This document shows positions 1 to 10,298 of a DNA stretch of 64,000 nucleotides, piece after piece. Made by a program: the position numbers and the translations under genes. The notes beneath the pieces are model-generated. The model saw only the letters and a program-made list of their open reading frames with translations, was not told where the DNA came from and made no database searches. The first letter of the stretch is position 1. Each line of letters starts with the position of its first letter. The stretch covers positions 1,349,501 to 1,413,500 of the forward strand of contig NZ_OY781460.1 in the NCBI RefSeq assembly GCF_963676855.1, read 5' to 3'. The stretch comes from an uncultured Anaeromusa sp. (GTDB lineage Bacteria; Bacillota; Negativicutes; Anaeromusales; Anaeromusaceae).

Positions 1-117
1 GAAATTGCAACGGCAACAGGCCGGAAAGTTGAAGAAGTTGCACTGCCCACCTTCCGGCCGCCGACAGCGCCGATTTCGTTGGGTGTGCTGGCAGGAGGGG
101 CAGAGGATGAAAAGTAA
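1..117 (+). CDS. C-terminus of FAD/NAD(P)-dependent amino-acid dehydrogenase subunit (partial)
   Basis: The reading frame is open from base 1 and ends with TAA at 115-117, giving the last 38 residues of an upstream gene. The stretch TGRKVEEVALPTFRPP followed by PISLGVLAGG resembles the C-terminus of sarcosine-oxidase-alpha / HcnB-like FAD oxidoreductases, which typically end with TGRP..EV...RPP..P..LG.LA. It overlaps the next gene by 11 bases, as expected for subunits of one heteromeric flavoenzyme. Only the tail is visible, so the assignment rests on this short similarity and on the neighbours. Confidence 0.55.
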   Translation, partial: EIATATGRKVEEVALPTFRPPTAPISLGVLAGGAEDEK

Positions 118-1255
118 AGCAGATGTAGTGGTCATCGGCGGCGGCGTTGTAGGCTGCTCCATAGCCTATAATTTGGCCCGCTTGGGTGCCGGCAAAGTAA
201 TTCTTCTTGAAAAAGGATATCTCGCTAGTGGCGCTACCGGCCGTTGTGGAGCCGGGGTGCGCATGCAGTGGGGCACTGAGACCAACTGCCTTTTGTCCAG
301 GGAAAGTGTCAGGATGTTTTCTCATCTGCCAGAGTATTTGGGAGTAGACGTCGATATTGAGTTTGAACAGGGCGGCTATTTACTATTGGCGTATACCAAG
401 AAAATGGAAGATCAGTTCCGGAAAAACTTGCAGCTTCAAAAGCAACTGGGAATTGAAGCCTCTTGGGTGACACCGGAAGAATCGAAAGAAATTGTGCCGA
501 TGTTGAACACTGAAGGCATGCTGGGGGCGACCTTCTGTGCCGAAGATGGTCATTGCAACCCGTTTCGCGTTACCGAAGCTTATGCAGCGGCAGCGCGCAA
601 GCAAGGCGTAGAAATCCGCACCTTTTGCGAAGTGACGGATATTGTCACTGAAGGATCTAAGATTGTAGCCGTGCGTACGGCGCAGGGCGATATTTTAACC
701 GATACGGTTGTCAATGCCGCTGGCGGGCATGCTAAATGGGTGGGCAGGATGGCTGGCGTTGAACTGCCTATCTTCCCAGAGCGCCATGAAATTCTGGTAA
801 CCGAGCCGGTGGAGGCCGTCATGGAACCCATGGTTATGAGCTTCTATCACAACTTGTATTGCCAGCAGAGCCCTCATGGCAGCTTTATTATGGGTATTGG
901 ACATCCGGACGAACCGGAAACTTTGAATATGACTTCCAGCTGGCATTTCTTAGAGGCCATGGCGCAGCGCGTCACCAAACTATTGCCTCCGCTAGCCGGC
1001 TTGAAGGTTGTGCGCCAATGGGCGGGTGTGTACGATATGTGTCCGGATCGGACGCCTATTTTAGGCAGCGCTCCTTGTCAGCCCCGTTTCTTCACGGCAG
1101 CCGGTTTCAGCGGCCATGGCTTTATGATTTCTCCTATTACCGGCGAATTAATGGCACAGCTAGTGCTGGGACAGCAGACTACGCTGCCAGTAGACGTGTT
1201 CCGAGCGGAACGCTTTGAAGAAGGCGAATTATTTGTCGAACCGTCGGTGGTATAA
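107..1255 (+). CDS. FAD-dependent amino-acid (probably proline) dehydrogenase, DAO-family subunit
   Basis: Encodes 382 residues of the glycine/D-amino-acid oxidase (DadA/SoxB/HcnC) family. The N-terminus VVVIGGGVVGCSIAYNLA is a Rossmann FAD-binding GxGxxG motif, and the C-terminal GFSGHGFMISPITGELMA is the second FAD-contacting segment of this family. ATG at 107 is chosen because AGGAGG lies at 93-98; the longer upstream frame has no ribosome site and overlaps the previous gene. The preceding partial flavoprotein subunit and the following P5C dehydrogenase suggest a heteromeric dye-linked L-proline dehydrogenase like the archaeal PDH complexes, whose product pyrroline-5-carboxylate would feed the next enzyme. 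The substrate is inferred; sarcosine, hydroxyproline or another amino acid cannot be excluded. Confidence 0.75.
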   Translation: MKSKADVVVIGGGVVGCSIAYNLARLGAGKVILLEKGYLASGATGRCGAGVRMQWGTETNCLLSRESVRMFSHLPEYLGVDVDIEFEQGGYLLLAYTKKMEDQFRKNLQLQKQLGIEASWVTPEESKEIVPMLNTEGMLGATFCAEDGHCNPFRVTEAYAAAARKQGVEIRTFCEVTDIVTEGSKIVAVRTAQGDILTDTVVNAAGGHAKWVGRMAGVELPIFPERHEILVTEPVEAVMEPMVMSFYHNLYCQQSPHGSFIMGIGHPDEPETLNMTSSWHFLEAMAQRVTKLLPPLAGLKVVRQWAGVYDMCPDRTPILGSAPCQPRFFTAAGFSGHGFMISPITGELMAQLVLGQQTTLPVDVFRAERFEEGELFVEPSVV

Positions 1256-1292
1256 AGAAAGCACAACTATAAATAGAAAAGAGGCTTAGAAG

Positions 1293-2837
1293 ATGATTGA
1301 ATACAAAAATGAAGCGTTTACCGATTTTAGCCAAGAAAGCAATCGACAGCAAATGGAGGCGGCTTTGGCCAAAGTTGCTGCGGAAAAAGGCGCCTATTAT
1401 CCTTTGATTATTGATGGTATGGAAGTTAATACCGAAGCTCGGATTACTTCGTTGAATCCGTCTTTGACCAGCGAGGTAGTGGGAACCGTGGCCCGGGCGA
1501 ATACAGACTTGGCGGAAAAAGCCGTGCAAGTAGCGGCAAGAACCTTTGAAAGCTGGAAACAAGTAGCGCCGCAGGTGCGGGCGTCTCTTTTGTTCAAAGC
1601 GGCAGCCATTTTGCGGCGTCGTAAATTCGAATTTTCCGCTTGGTTGACGGAAGAAGCGGGTAAAACTTGGCCGGAAGCCGATGCAGATACGGCAGAAGCC
1701 ATTGATTTTATGGAATATTATGCACGCCAGATGCTGCATTATGCCAAAGGCATGTCTGTATACCCTTATCCGGGAGAAACTAACGAATGTGTGTATATCC
1801 CTCTTGGCGTTGGCGTGGTTATTCCGCCATGGAATTTCCCCTTGGCTATTTTGGCGGGTATGACCGCTGCGGCGACGGTAGCCGGCAATACGGTCATTGT
1901 TAAGCCAGCTAGTGCTACGCCGGTAGTGGCTGCTAAATTGATGGAAGTTTGGGCGGAAGCTGGATTCCCGGAGGGGGTTATCAATTATCTTCCCGGTAGC
2001 GGCGGCACCATTGGCGACTATTTGACGACGCATCCTTTGGTGCGATTCATCAACTTTACCGGCTCCAAAGAAGTGGGCCTGCGCATTAATAAATTAGCTG
2101 CCGATGTAGCGCCAGGGCAGAAATGGATTAAACGGGTTATCGCGGAAATGGGCGGTAAGGACGCGATTGTTGTCGATAGCGAAGCCAATTTGGAAGAAGC
2201 GGCGGCAGGCATTGTCGCCTCGGCCTTCGGTTTCCAGGGGCAAAAATGCTCTGCTTGCTCCCGGGCTATTATTGTGGCTGATGTTTACGATGAAGTGCTG
2301 GCTAAAGTAGTGGCTAAAACTAAGACTTTGAAAGTAGGCTGTGCTGCGGATCCAGCGATGAACATGGGCCCTGTGGTCGATGAAAACGCCTATAAGAAAA
2401 TCCTAGAGTACATTGAGATCGGTAAAAGTGAAGGCAAGATTGTCGTTGGCGGTAAAGCCGGCGATGCAGCAGGCTATTTTATTGAACCGACAGTCATTGC
2501 CGATGTGGACGCCCATGCTCGCGTTGCGCAAGAAGAAATTTTTGGACCGGTGTTGGCAGTGGTTAAAGCCGAAGACTATGATCATGCATTGGCGATTGCC
2601 AATGATACGGAATATGGCTTGACTGGCGCTGTGTTTTCTCAGAATCGTGTCAAATTGGAGCAGGCGCGGCGAGATTTCCATGTAGGGAATCTTTATCTTA
2701 ACCGCAAATGCACAGGCGCTTTGGTTGGCGTACAGCCTTTTGGCGGCTTTAATATGTCCGGCACCGACTCCAAAGCCGGTGGTGCTGACTATCTGCTGTT
2801 GTTCATGCAGGCAAAATCCATTTGCGAAAGATTATAA
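1293..2837 (+). CDS. rocA: L-glutamate gamma-semialdehyde (P5C) dehydrogenase, RocA type
   Basis: 514-residue NAD-dependent aldehyde dehydrogenase that oxidises glutamate-gamma-semialdehyde to glutamate. It matches RocA from the N-terminus ([14 protein letters not shown]) to the C-terminus ([23 protein letters not shown]). The ALDH hallmarks are present: [13 protein letters not shown] with the general-base Glu and [13 protein letters not shown] with the catalytic Cys. Length equals the usual bacterial RocA. It starts 37 bases after the FAD subunit, with GAGG about 10 bases upstream of ATG, and should be co-transcribed with it, giving a two-step proline-to-glutamate route. A strong terminator follows at 2951-3001. 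Confidence 0.9.
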   Translation: MIEYKNEAFTDFSQESNRQQMEAALAKVAAEKGAYYPLIIDGMEVNTEARITSLNPSLTSEVVGTVARANTDLAEKAVQVAARTFESWKQVAPQVRASLLFKAAAILRRRKFEFSAWLTEEAGKTWPEADADTAEAIDFMEYYARQMLHYAKGMSVYPYPGETNECVYIPLGVGVVIPPWNFPLAILAGMTAAATVAGNTVIVKPASATPVVAAKLMEVWAEAGFPEGVINYLPGSGGTIGDYLTTHPLVRFINFTGSKEVGLRINKLAADVAPGQKWIKRVIAEMGGKDAIVVDSEANLEEAAAGIVASAFGFQGQKCSACSRAIIVADVYDEVLAKVVAKTKTLKVGCAADPAMNMGPVVDENAYKKILEYIEIGKSEGKIVVGGKAGDAAGYFIEPTVIADVDAHARVAQEEIFGPVLAVVKAEDYDHALAIANDTEYGLTGAVFSQNRVKLEQARRDFHVGNLYLNRKCTGALVGVQPFGGFNMSGTDSKAGGADYLLLFMQAKSICERL

Positions 2838-2950
2838 TTGTAAGCAAGAAATAACCATATTTAGAAAAAAATGCTTGTAAAATGAATCGCAGCCAAGTAT
2901 AATGAAGATCAAATTAAAGATGTACTTCAGATTGATGTATGAGGCAACGA

Positions 2951-3001
2951 GGCTTCTGGAAAGAACAGCATGCTGTTCTTTCCAGAAGCCTTTCTTTTTT
3001 T
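2951..3001 (+). terminator. Rho-independent terminator after rocA
   Basis: A perfect 20-bp inverted repeat (2951-2970 with 2971-2990) is followed by a T-rich run at 2991-3001. It closes the dehydrogenase operon and separates it from the binding-protein gene. Confidence 0.9.
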
Positions 3002-3126
3002 GTGGATGCCGCGTAGGCAGGGAGTATGGGGAGCCATGTAATGCAAAAACAAGTGGCGAGAGGAGGAATGGCAAGAAGCGACAAGGTGTCTTGAAATAAG
3101 AACATAAGTGAAAGGGAGAGAAGCGT

Positions 3127-4290
3127 ATGATGAAAATGAAAAAAATGGCAGCCCTCCTGAGCGCATTGGCGCTGACTACCGGTTTGATTGCTGGCTGTGG
3201 AGGATCCTCCAGTAAAGACATCAAGATCGGCGTGGTATACGAGTTGACAGGCAACACGGCTTCCTTCGGGACGGCGGCGGCTAACGGCGCTAAGCTGGCT
3301 TTTAAGGAAATCAACGCTAACGGCGGGGTGCTGGGCAAGCAAATTCAGCTGGTTGTCGCCGACAATAAAGGGGAGCCTTCGGAATCCTCCAACGCGATGA
3401 CCAAAGTAATCAGCCAAGATAAGGTTGTGGCTGTAACGGGTTTCACCACCAGCTCCAACGGCATTGCCGCTTCCAGTGTAGCGGAAGCCAACAAAATTCC
3501 TTTCGTAGCAGCAGCAACGACCAACCCTAAGGTAACTATTAATGAAGCGTCCGGTAAAGCCAAAGACTACACCTTCCGCGTTTGCTTCATCGATCCCTTC
3601 CAGGGGACGGTTGGCGCCAACTTTGTTCTTAACACCTTGAAAGCTAAAAAAGCGGCGATCATGGTTGATAACTCCAGCGATTACAGTAAAGGCCTGGTAG
3701 CGGTATTCAAACCGGCTTATACCGCTGGCGGCGGTACGGTAGTGGCTGAAGAAGCTTACTTGCAGAAAGATCAAGATTTTAAAACGATCCTGACCAACAT
3801 CAAAGCTGCCAATCCCGATGTCATTTATTTGCCAGGCTATTATGAAGAAGTAGGCAAAATCGTTAAGCAGGCTCGTGAACTAGGTATTACCGCTGCCTTT
3901 GTCGGCGGGGACGGCTGGGATTCTCCTAAGCTGGCTGAAATCGGTGGTGGGGCTGCCCTGAATAATACGTACTTCACCAATCACTACTCGGTAGAAGATA
4001 AGAGCCCCAAATCTCGCGCTTTCGTAGAAGCGTACCAGAAAGAATACGGTCAATTGCCGGATGCCATGGCGGTTCTTGGGTACGACGCTGCGTATGCGTT
4101 GGTTGACGCCATCAAGCGTGCCGGTAGCGCAGAACCACAGAAAATTCGCGAAGCACTGGCAGCTACCAAAAACTTCCCGGCTGTTACTGGCGATCTGACT
4201 TTGAACGAAAAGCATGACGCCGTGAAGAGCGCCGTTATCATTGAAATGAAAGACGGCAAACAATTTTATCGTGAAACCATTAAACCTTGA
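3127..4290 (+). CDS. Branched-chain-amino-acid-type ABC transporter substrate-binding lipoprotein
   Basis: 387-residue periplasmic-binding protein of the LivJ/Peripla_BP_6 family. A lipoprotein signal is visible: basic start MMKMKKM, hydrophobic stretch, then LIAGC with the lipid-modified Cys at residue 24. The mature part begins KIGVVYELTGNTASFGTAAANGAKLAFKEIN, of which IGVVYELTG and GAKLAFKEIN are typical for the family. It probably captures an amino acid outside the cytoplasmic membrane. No permease or ATPase gene follows; the gene is flanked by terminators on both sides, so it is an orphan that may serve a remote LIV transporter or supply substrate for the adjacent dehydrogenase operon. 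RBS AAAGGGAGAG lies just upstream. Confidence 0.88.
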   Translation: MMKMKKMAALLSALALTTGLIAGCGGSSSKDIKIGVVYELTGNTASFGTAAANGAKLAFKEINANGGVLGKQIQLVVADNKGEPSESSNAMTKVISQDKVVAVTGFTTSSNGIAASSVAEANKIPFVAAATTNPKVTINEASGKAKDYTFRVCFIDPFQGTVGANFVLNTLKAKKAAIMVDNSSDYSKGLVAVFKPAYTAGGGTVVAEEAYLQKDQDFKTILTNIKAANPDVIYLPGYYEEVGKIVKQARELGITAAFVGGDGWDSPKLAEIGGGAALNNTYFTNHYSVEDKSPKSRAFVEAYQKEYGQLPDAMAVLGYDAAYALVDAIKRAGSAEPQKIREALAATKNFPAVTGDLTLNEKHDAVKSAVIIEMKDGKQFYRETIKP

Positions 4291-4346
4291 TAGAATGAAT
4301 TTTAGCTTTTAATAAAGCCTCCGAATCCGCTAGCATGGATTTTGGA

Positions 4347-4390
4347 AATAAGAAACCGGCATCACAAAATTGTGATGCCGGTTTCTTATT
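4347..4390. terminator. Bidirectional terminator between the binding protein and UDG genes
   Basis: A 21-bp perfect inverted repeat (4347-4367 and 4370-4390), rich in A on the left and T on the right, lies between two convergent genes, so it can stop transcription from both sides. Confidence 0.85.
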
Positions 4391-4432
4391 CCGTATATAC
4401 TAGTGCTACAAGACGCCTTCGCACTCTCTTGT

Positions 4433-5110
4433 TCACTCGGCTTCTCTTGTTCGTATGCGGCGGTTGTTTCTTCGTTCTTCGTATAAGGATAGTAAATCAG
4501 TGGGTTCGTCGCTTTTAGACGTCCAGTCGGGTGCCTCTTCCTTACATTTGGTTACCGCAGCCTGCAAGTCGTAGAAGACCTCCCACTTCGCCTTAACTAA
4601 GGCCGGGCCGGTCAGGCGCAGCAAATAGGCCGGATGGTAGGTAGCAATGGCTGGAATACCATATTTAGTCTCGAACCATTGGCCGCGGTCTTTCGTAATG
4701 CGACCTTGAGGGCCTTTGAGATATTTTAAAGCTACGCTGCCTAGAGCGATAATCACTTTTGGTTTTATTAGGCTGAGTTCTTCGTCCAACCAATGACTGG
4801 CGCAAAAGGCGCCTTCTTCGACTGTGGGGGTGCGATTGCCTTTAGGACGGCACTTTAGGACATTGGTGGTGTAGATGCAGTCGCGAGTGATACCTACACT
4901 CCAGAGCGCCTTATCTAAGAGCTTGCCAGAAGGGCCTACCAAGGGTACGCCGTACTCATCCTCGACGCCTCCGGGGCCTTCACCGACAATGACCAGCGGG
5001 CTGGTAATGCTGCCGTTGCAAGAAGTAGGACCGATGGCATCCTTGCATAAGGGGCAGGCGGTGCATTGCTGTAAGGCTTCCTCTAGATTCTCGTGGCTGG
5101 GAAAAGACAT
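4433..5110 (-). CDS. Uracil-DNA glycosylase, family 4 ([4Fe-4S])
   Basis: 225-residue base-excision-repair enzyme that removes uracil from DNA. Family-4 hallmarks are visible: four cluster-ligand cysteines (CTACPLC near residues 16-22, KCRPKGNR and FCASHW), the uracil-binding/active-site segment GEGPGGVEDEYGVPLVG, and the late motif TYHPAYLLR. The length is about 20-30 residues longer than typical, with a charged Arg/Glu-rich tail. It is transcribed alone, divergent from serS. GGTGA precedes the ATG on the minus strand. Confidence 0.88.
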   Translation of the reverse strand: MSFPSHENLEEALQQCTACPLCKDAIGPTSCNGSITSPLVIVGEGPGGVEDEYGVPLVGPSGKLLDKALWSVGITRDCIYTTNVLKCRPKGNRTPTVEEGAFCASHWLDEELSLIKPKVIIALGSVALKYLKGPQGRITKDRGQWFETKYGIPAIATYHPAYLLRLTGPALVKAKWEVFYDLQAAVTKCKEEAPDWTSKSDEPTDLLSLYEERRNNRRIRTREAE

Positions 5111-5215
5111 GGAATCACCTCATCGTAAAAGTGTTATTCTTTCTTAACTTCGACCATATCCCTGGTTTTCCTTTACAAAGGAAAGAACATTATTGTAAAA
5201 TGGGAAAGTACATAG

Positions 5216-6577
<1,362 letters not shown>

Positions 6578-6582
6578 ACGAA

Positions 6583-6617
6583 AAAAACGCTTCGCATGCG
6601 AAATGCGAAGCGTTTTT
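6583..6617. terminator. Bidirectional terminator after serS
   Basis: A 15-bp inverted repeat (6583-6597 with 6603-6617) has A-run and T-run flanks and a 5-base loop. It sits between convergent serS and the EAL-HDOD gene and can serve both. Confidence 0.88.
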
Positions 6618-6621
6618 GCTT

Positions 6622-7833
6622 TTATTCCCGAAAAAATTCTTTTTCCCAAGAGATTGCGGACAAGTAGTTGGGAGCTAACTGGCTTGAAGGTAGGGGGAGT
6701 TGGCGGCTATACTGCAATACTTGGGGCCAGTCTCCTCTTTCATACGCAATAACCAGATCCAGCAAGAGGCGTAGCGTGTTTGGCAGACCTAATAAAGCTT
6801 GGCAGACATCATCTGGAATAGGGAGATAGGAAAGAATATCTTTGAGAGGTCGTCCTAAAAACGCATCTAAAAGTGAAAACAAGCCAGTGAAGAAGAAATA
6901 ATCAGGAGGCATAGAGGTTGAAAGATGTTCGGCTAACAGTTCGCAATGTCGACCGCGGATGACGGCGAGATGCAGGAGCTCCGGGGGTTGCTCGCTGCTG
7001 AGATTGCGTAAGGTTACTAAGGCAATCCACTTGGATAGTTCTCGTTGTCCTAACAAAGCCGCAGCATGGCGGATCGATTGTACCGGCGAGTGAAAACCGA
7101 AAAAAGCGGAATTAGCGTATTTTAACAGTTGGTAGGATAAGGCCATATCTCGTTTGACAATGGCTTCAAAGCGATGGATATTGACAATGCGAGAGTGCAG
7201 CTCACGGGAAAGGTATAGGTGGTGGGCGCTGACAATGGGAATTTCTTTTTGAGAAAGGATAGTGGGTTTGCTGAAAAAATAACCTTGAAAAAAAGTATAG
7301 CCTTGGGCGCGGGCCTGTAAAAACTCGTCTTTGGTTTCTATTTTTTCTGCTAAGAAACGTGGATGATAGATGCCATGGCGGTAGAGAAAGTTTTTAGTTT
7401 GCAGACTTTTAGCATCGCGAAAGTCTACTTTGATAATATCGGCCATGCTGGCCAACGGCAACCACTCTGGCGATGGGACGAAATCATCAAGCACCAGCCA
7501 ATAGCCGTCTTTTTTTAACTGCACACAGGCGTCGATAACCTCCTGCGTGGGGGAAACTGTTTCCAGAATTTCAACGGCCAGTACATCTGGTGGCAAAAGC
7601 TGCGGAACCTGCTGTTGAAGCAAGGACGCGCTGAAATTAACGAACGCTCTTTTTCCTTCGGTAATTGTATCAATGCCCATTTGCAGGAAGACATTAACCA
7701 GAACCTCTTTGGTCGCCTGATTATCATCAACATATTCTGCTTGGTTGAGCTCACTGTTGCGAAAAAGGAGCTCGTAAGCGACCACTTGGGAGTGGGTATT
7801 GAAAATCGGTTGTCTAGCTACAAATATGTCCAT
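6622..7833 (-). CDS. EAL-HDOD signalling protein (YuxH-like)
   Basis: 403-residue protein with an N-terminal EAL-type domain (MDIFVARQPIFNTHSQVVAYELLFRN, residues 1-200) and a C-terminal HDOD domain (about 205-395). This is the YuxH arrangement. The EAL signature is ELL rather than EAL; LDDF and EKIET remain, but members of this family generally lack robust phosphodiesterase activity, so it may bind cyclic-di-GMP or act through protein contacts. HDOD domains lack the catalytic HD pair. It lies 28 bases after the HD-GYP gene on the same strand, suggesting one operon devoted to second-messenger signalling. The start has only a moderate RBS (GAGGATG). Confidence 0.85.
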   Translation of the reverse strand: MDIFVARQPIFNTHSQVVAYELLFRNSELNQAEYVDDNQATKEVLVNVFLQMGIDTITEGKRAFVNFSASLLQQQVPQLLPPDVLAVEILETVSPTQEVIDACVQLKKDGYWLVLDDFVPSPEWLPLASMADIIKVDFRDAKSLQTKNFLYRHGIYHPRFLAEKIETKDEFLQARAQGYTFFQGYFFSKPTILSQKEIPIVSAHHLYLSRELHSRIVNIHRFEAIVKRDMALSYQLLKYANSAFFGFHSPVQSIRHAAALLGQRELSKWIALVTLRNLSSEQPPELLHLAVIRGRHCELLAEHLSTSMPPDYFFFTGLFSLLDAFLGRPLKDILSYLPIPDDVCQALLGLPNTLRLLLDLVIAYERGDWPQVLQYSRQLPLPSSQLAPNYLSAISWEKEFFRE

Positions 7834-7861
7834 AGTTCATCCTCGTCGCAGCGTAAGCTGC

Positions 7862-9103
7862 CTAGTGGGTGTTACCGTCAGCAAAATGAAGAGGAGGGAT
7901 AAAGCGTAAGGGGCGAACTAGATGGTTTCCCTGCAGATCCAAAACTTCTTTTTCCGGGGTTTGTACAACAAGCGAGTGCGTGCCGGTCAATTCCCAGAAA
8001 AGAAGCTGTGCAAAACGGCCATCAGTCAGCTCCAGCCATTCGCCTGCAAGATGATTTTGCATGAGTTTTAGGAAGGCTTGCCCGCAGTGCGTATCTAGTT
8101 GGCCGGAGAGAATTGAGCTTTGAAGTTCATCTAAAGCGACAAACGAACTGTGTTGGGTTCCATAGCTTTTTTGTGAGGTCATGGCGTCATATACGTCAGC
8201 TATCGCAATAATTTTGGCAAAAACATGAGTTTTATCGCTCTTGGTATGCAGGGGATAGCCGCTGCCGTCTAAGCGTTCATGATGCTGTAAAACGCCCATG
8301 AGAACCGGTAAGTCGTATTCTTTCTGCTTTTGAAGAAACCGAAAACCTAGGAGGGAATGCAAACGAACTTTTTCTTTCTCGTCTTCCGACAAAGGTTGTT
8401 GCTTACCCAACACCTCCAAAGAAACGCGCAACTTTCCTACGTCATGCAGCAGTGCCGACAGTGTTAGCGATTGCAAGCGTTCTTCGGAAAAATCGCATTG
8501 CTTGCCGATAAGGGCAGCAAGAAGAGCGACATGCAACGTGTGATGGAATATATAGGGAGAATTCCGTGGGTGCAAATGCAAACAGCGTAGCACCTGTACT
8601 GGTGAAGCAGTTAATGCAAGAATATCACCGGCTAAAGTATCGAGCAATTCCCTCTCCAGGCGGCCATGCAAACGGACCGAAGAAAAAATATGCTTGATTT
8701 CCTCAAGCAACCGGCGATAATGCATGCTTAATTCACTCTGGGGCGATTGGCTCCAAAAAGCATCCCAAAGCATTTGAAAAGGTGCCGGCGATGTAATGGG
8801 TTCTTTTCTTTCCGGCAACAGTTCAATAGAAGATTCTTCGATTTCTTCAGGGAAATCGAATTCCTCTGCAACGGCTGCTGCTTCTTCAGTTGCCAGCTCG
8901 TCCGTAAGCGGGCTTGGCGGTCGATCTTCCCAAACAGTAACTTGCATGATAAGCAGGTTTTGCAGCAGGGAAATGTGCTTGGCCGATAAAACGATTCCCT
9001 GGCTGAGCAGCATTTTGCCGTTGAAGTCATAGACTGGCGAAGCCAGACGCATACCTGCGTGTATGTTTGATATATCACAAACCTTGGCTTGAAAGGGGTG
9101 CAT
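7862..9103 (-). CDS. HD-GYP domain cyclic-di-GMP phosphodiesterase
   Basis: 413-residue protein. The N-terminus DISNIHAGMRLASPVYDFNG resembles the domain that often precedes HD-GYP (DUF3391-like). A variable acidic linker (about 70-120) follows. The HD-GYP domain shows HHTLHV, ALLHDVGK (HD pair), LQHHERLDGSGYP (GYP) and AIADVYDAMTS. The metal ligands appear complete, so hydrolysis of cyclic-di-GMP is predicted. It is the first gene of the operon with the EAL-HDOD protein. The ATG at 9103 is preceded on the minus strand by AGGAGG (9113-9118). Confidence 0.9.
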   Translation of the reverse strand: MHPFQAKVCDISNIHAGMRLASPVYDFNGKMLLSQGIVLSAKHISLLQNLLIMQVTVWEDRPPSPLTDELATEEAAAVAEEFDFPEEIEESSIELLPERKEPITSPAPFQMLWDAFWSQSPQSELSMHYRRLLEEIKHIFSSVRLHGRLERELLDTLAGDILALTASPVQVLRCLHLHPRNSPYIFHHTLHVALLAALIGKQCDFSEERLQSLTLSALLHDVGKLRVSLEVLGKQQPLSEDEKEKVRLHSLLGFRFLQKQKEYDLPVLMGVLQHHERLDGSGYPLHTKSDKTHVFAKIIAIADVYDAMTSQKSYGTQHSSFVALDELQSSILSGQLDTHCGQAFLKLMQNHLAGEWLELTDGRFAQLLFWELTGTHSLVVQTPEKEVLDLQGNHLVRPLRFIPPLHFADGNTH

Positions 9104-9230
9104 GCACGGCGTCCTCCTTTAGAGTGGGACTTTTTTTAGTATGATATAATCAAGTATACTATTATTGTACCAAATTTGGTAATAAATGTCGTGCGGAACC
9201 TTGAAACTGTGCGAATTTTGGAGGAAAGTC

Positions 9231-9917
9231 ATGGCTTGGAGTGTAGGGTTGGCCTGGCAAGTGCTAGTAGGCTTATCTTGGGCTTTGTGGGGGCGGTGGC
9301 GACAGCAGCCGCGATTAGTTCGCCCACTTATGCTTTTTTTAGCTGGTTGTGGCGTTGCCGCTGAGCTAACTGTTTATTCTATATGGGAAGCGGGGCCGAC
9401 GGCTGAAGAAAGCCTTTGGATAGGCTGCTATTTTTTGGCAAGCGTTGTTGAGAGGCGGCTGCCGGGAATGGCGTGGTGGCTGGCCTTATTAGGAGGGCTT
9501 TTAGGAACATTTTTACTGGGCGGTCATGCTGCAGCGCTGGCTTCGCTGCCTGGAGCTCCCGCGCCGTCGGTAATCTGGCTGAGCTTCTTTGGCAGCGCCT
9601 TTGGCGGCGGAGCCCTTTTGTATGCTGCGTTGTCCGCGCAGTGGCAAGATGAAATGCATTTGGGCGTGCTCAATATTTTGGCGGTAGGCGTTTTAGCGGC
9701 GGCTGTCTTAATTGGCAGTCAGCTTTCGCTTATTGTAAAGAATTCGATTTCGCCGCAGGCGTGGGTAGCCATTGGCGGGCTTCTTTATAGCGGCGTAGTG
9801 CAGCCGTTGAAATGGCTGCAACATTCGGGGATGCCACAAAAAAACTTGTTGTGGTTGGCTTTTATCCTATTTGTTTTTTGTACATGGTGGCTGCGTAATG
9901 AGTATTATTTTCATTGA
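9231..9917 (+). CDS. Polytopic membrane protein of unknown function
   Basis: 228 residues, almost wholly hydrophobic, with about seven predicted membrane segments separated by short loops. I do not recognise a family. ATG at 9231 is chosen over an in-frame ATG at 9186 because GGAGG lies at 9220-9224. The stop codon overlaps the -35 box of the feo promoter, so the gene is an immediate upstream neighbour of iron uptake but is not obviously in that operon. It is divergent from the HD-GYP gene, with about 127 bases between starts. Confidence 0.6.
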   Translation: MAWSVGLAWQVLVGLSWALWGRWRQQPRLVRPLMLFLAGCGVAAELTVYSIWEAGPTAEESLWIGCYFLASVVERRLPGMAWWLALLGGLLGTFLLGGHAAALASLPGAPAPSVIWLSFFGSAFGGGALLYAALSAQWQDEMHLGVLNILAVGVLAAAVLIGSQLSLIVKNSISPQAWVAIGGLLYSGVVQPLKWLQHSGMPQKNLLWLAFILFVFCTWWLRNEYYFH

Positions 9918-9943
9918 CAGGGTTCGGGGGTATTTCGTATAAT
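9914..9943 (+). promoter_or_regulatory. Sigma-70-type promoter of the feo operon
   Basis: TTGACA at 9914-9919 and TATAAT at 9938-9943 with an 18-base spacer; both hexamers are perfect consensus. It lies 116 bases ahead of feoA and just upstream of two Fur-like boxes. Confidence 0.82.
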
Positions 9944-9951
9944 ACAAGTAA

Positions 9952-9972
9952 GAATTAATGATAATTAATTTC
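9952..9972. promoter_or_regulatory. Fur-box-like site 1 ahead of feoA
   Basis: Contains TTAATGATAATTAATTTC, close to the Fur consensus GATAATGATAATCATTATC and nearly palindromic around TAATGATAATTA. It begins 8 bases after the -10 box, where Fe-Fur binding would block transcription. Confidence 0.65.
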
Positions 9973-10026
9973 AATGGTTTTGCAAACTTGGCCAAAGCCT
10001 GTTTGTATTTTTTTGACTATTAACGT

Positions 10027-10045
10027 GATAATGATAATCGAGATC
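10027..10045. promoter_or_regulatory. Fur-box-like site 2 ahead of feoA
   Basis: GATAATGATAATCGAGATC matches the 19-bp Fur consensus at all of the first 13 positions and at the last three. It ends 13 bases before the feoA start, overlapping the leader just upstream of the ribosome site GGAGGG (10048-10053). Confidence 0.75.
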
Positions 10046-10058
10046 ATGGAGGGACATC

Positions 10059-10277
10059 ATGACATTAGATCAAGTACAGCGCGGACAGAAAATACGCATT
10101 TTAGCCATCCCCCAAGAAGAAATACGAGCGCAAGCCATTCGCTTTGGCATTTCCATAGGTGCTGAGGTAGAATGTGCGGAAAAAATCATGGCTGGACCTA
10201 TTGTACTTGCCAAAGGAAAACAAGAAATTGCCATAGGCCGCCGTTTGGCGGAAACCATTAAAATTGCTTTAGCGTAA
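10059..10277 (+). CDS. feoA: Ferrous iron transport protein A
   Basis: 72-residue SH3-like cytosolic protein that modulates FeoB. Family pattern: start MTLDQVQRGQKIRILAIP, then hydrophobic core strands and IVLAKGKQEIAIGRRLAETIKI near the end, in which the AIGRRLAETI segment is typical of FeoA. ATG at 10059 has GGAGGG 5 bases upstream. First gene of the feoA-feoB operon. Confidence 0.9.
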   Translation: MTLDQVQRGQKIRILAIPQEEIRAQAIRFGISIGAEVECAEKIMAGPIVLAKGKQEIAIGRRLAETIKIALA

Positions 10278-10298
10278 CTAGAAAAGGAGACAGCCGAT

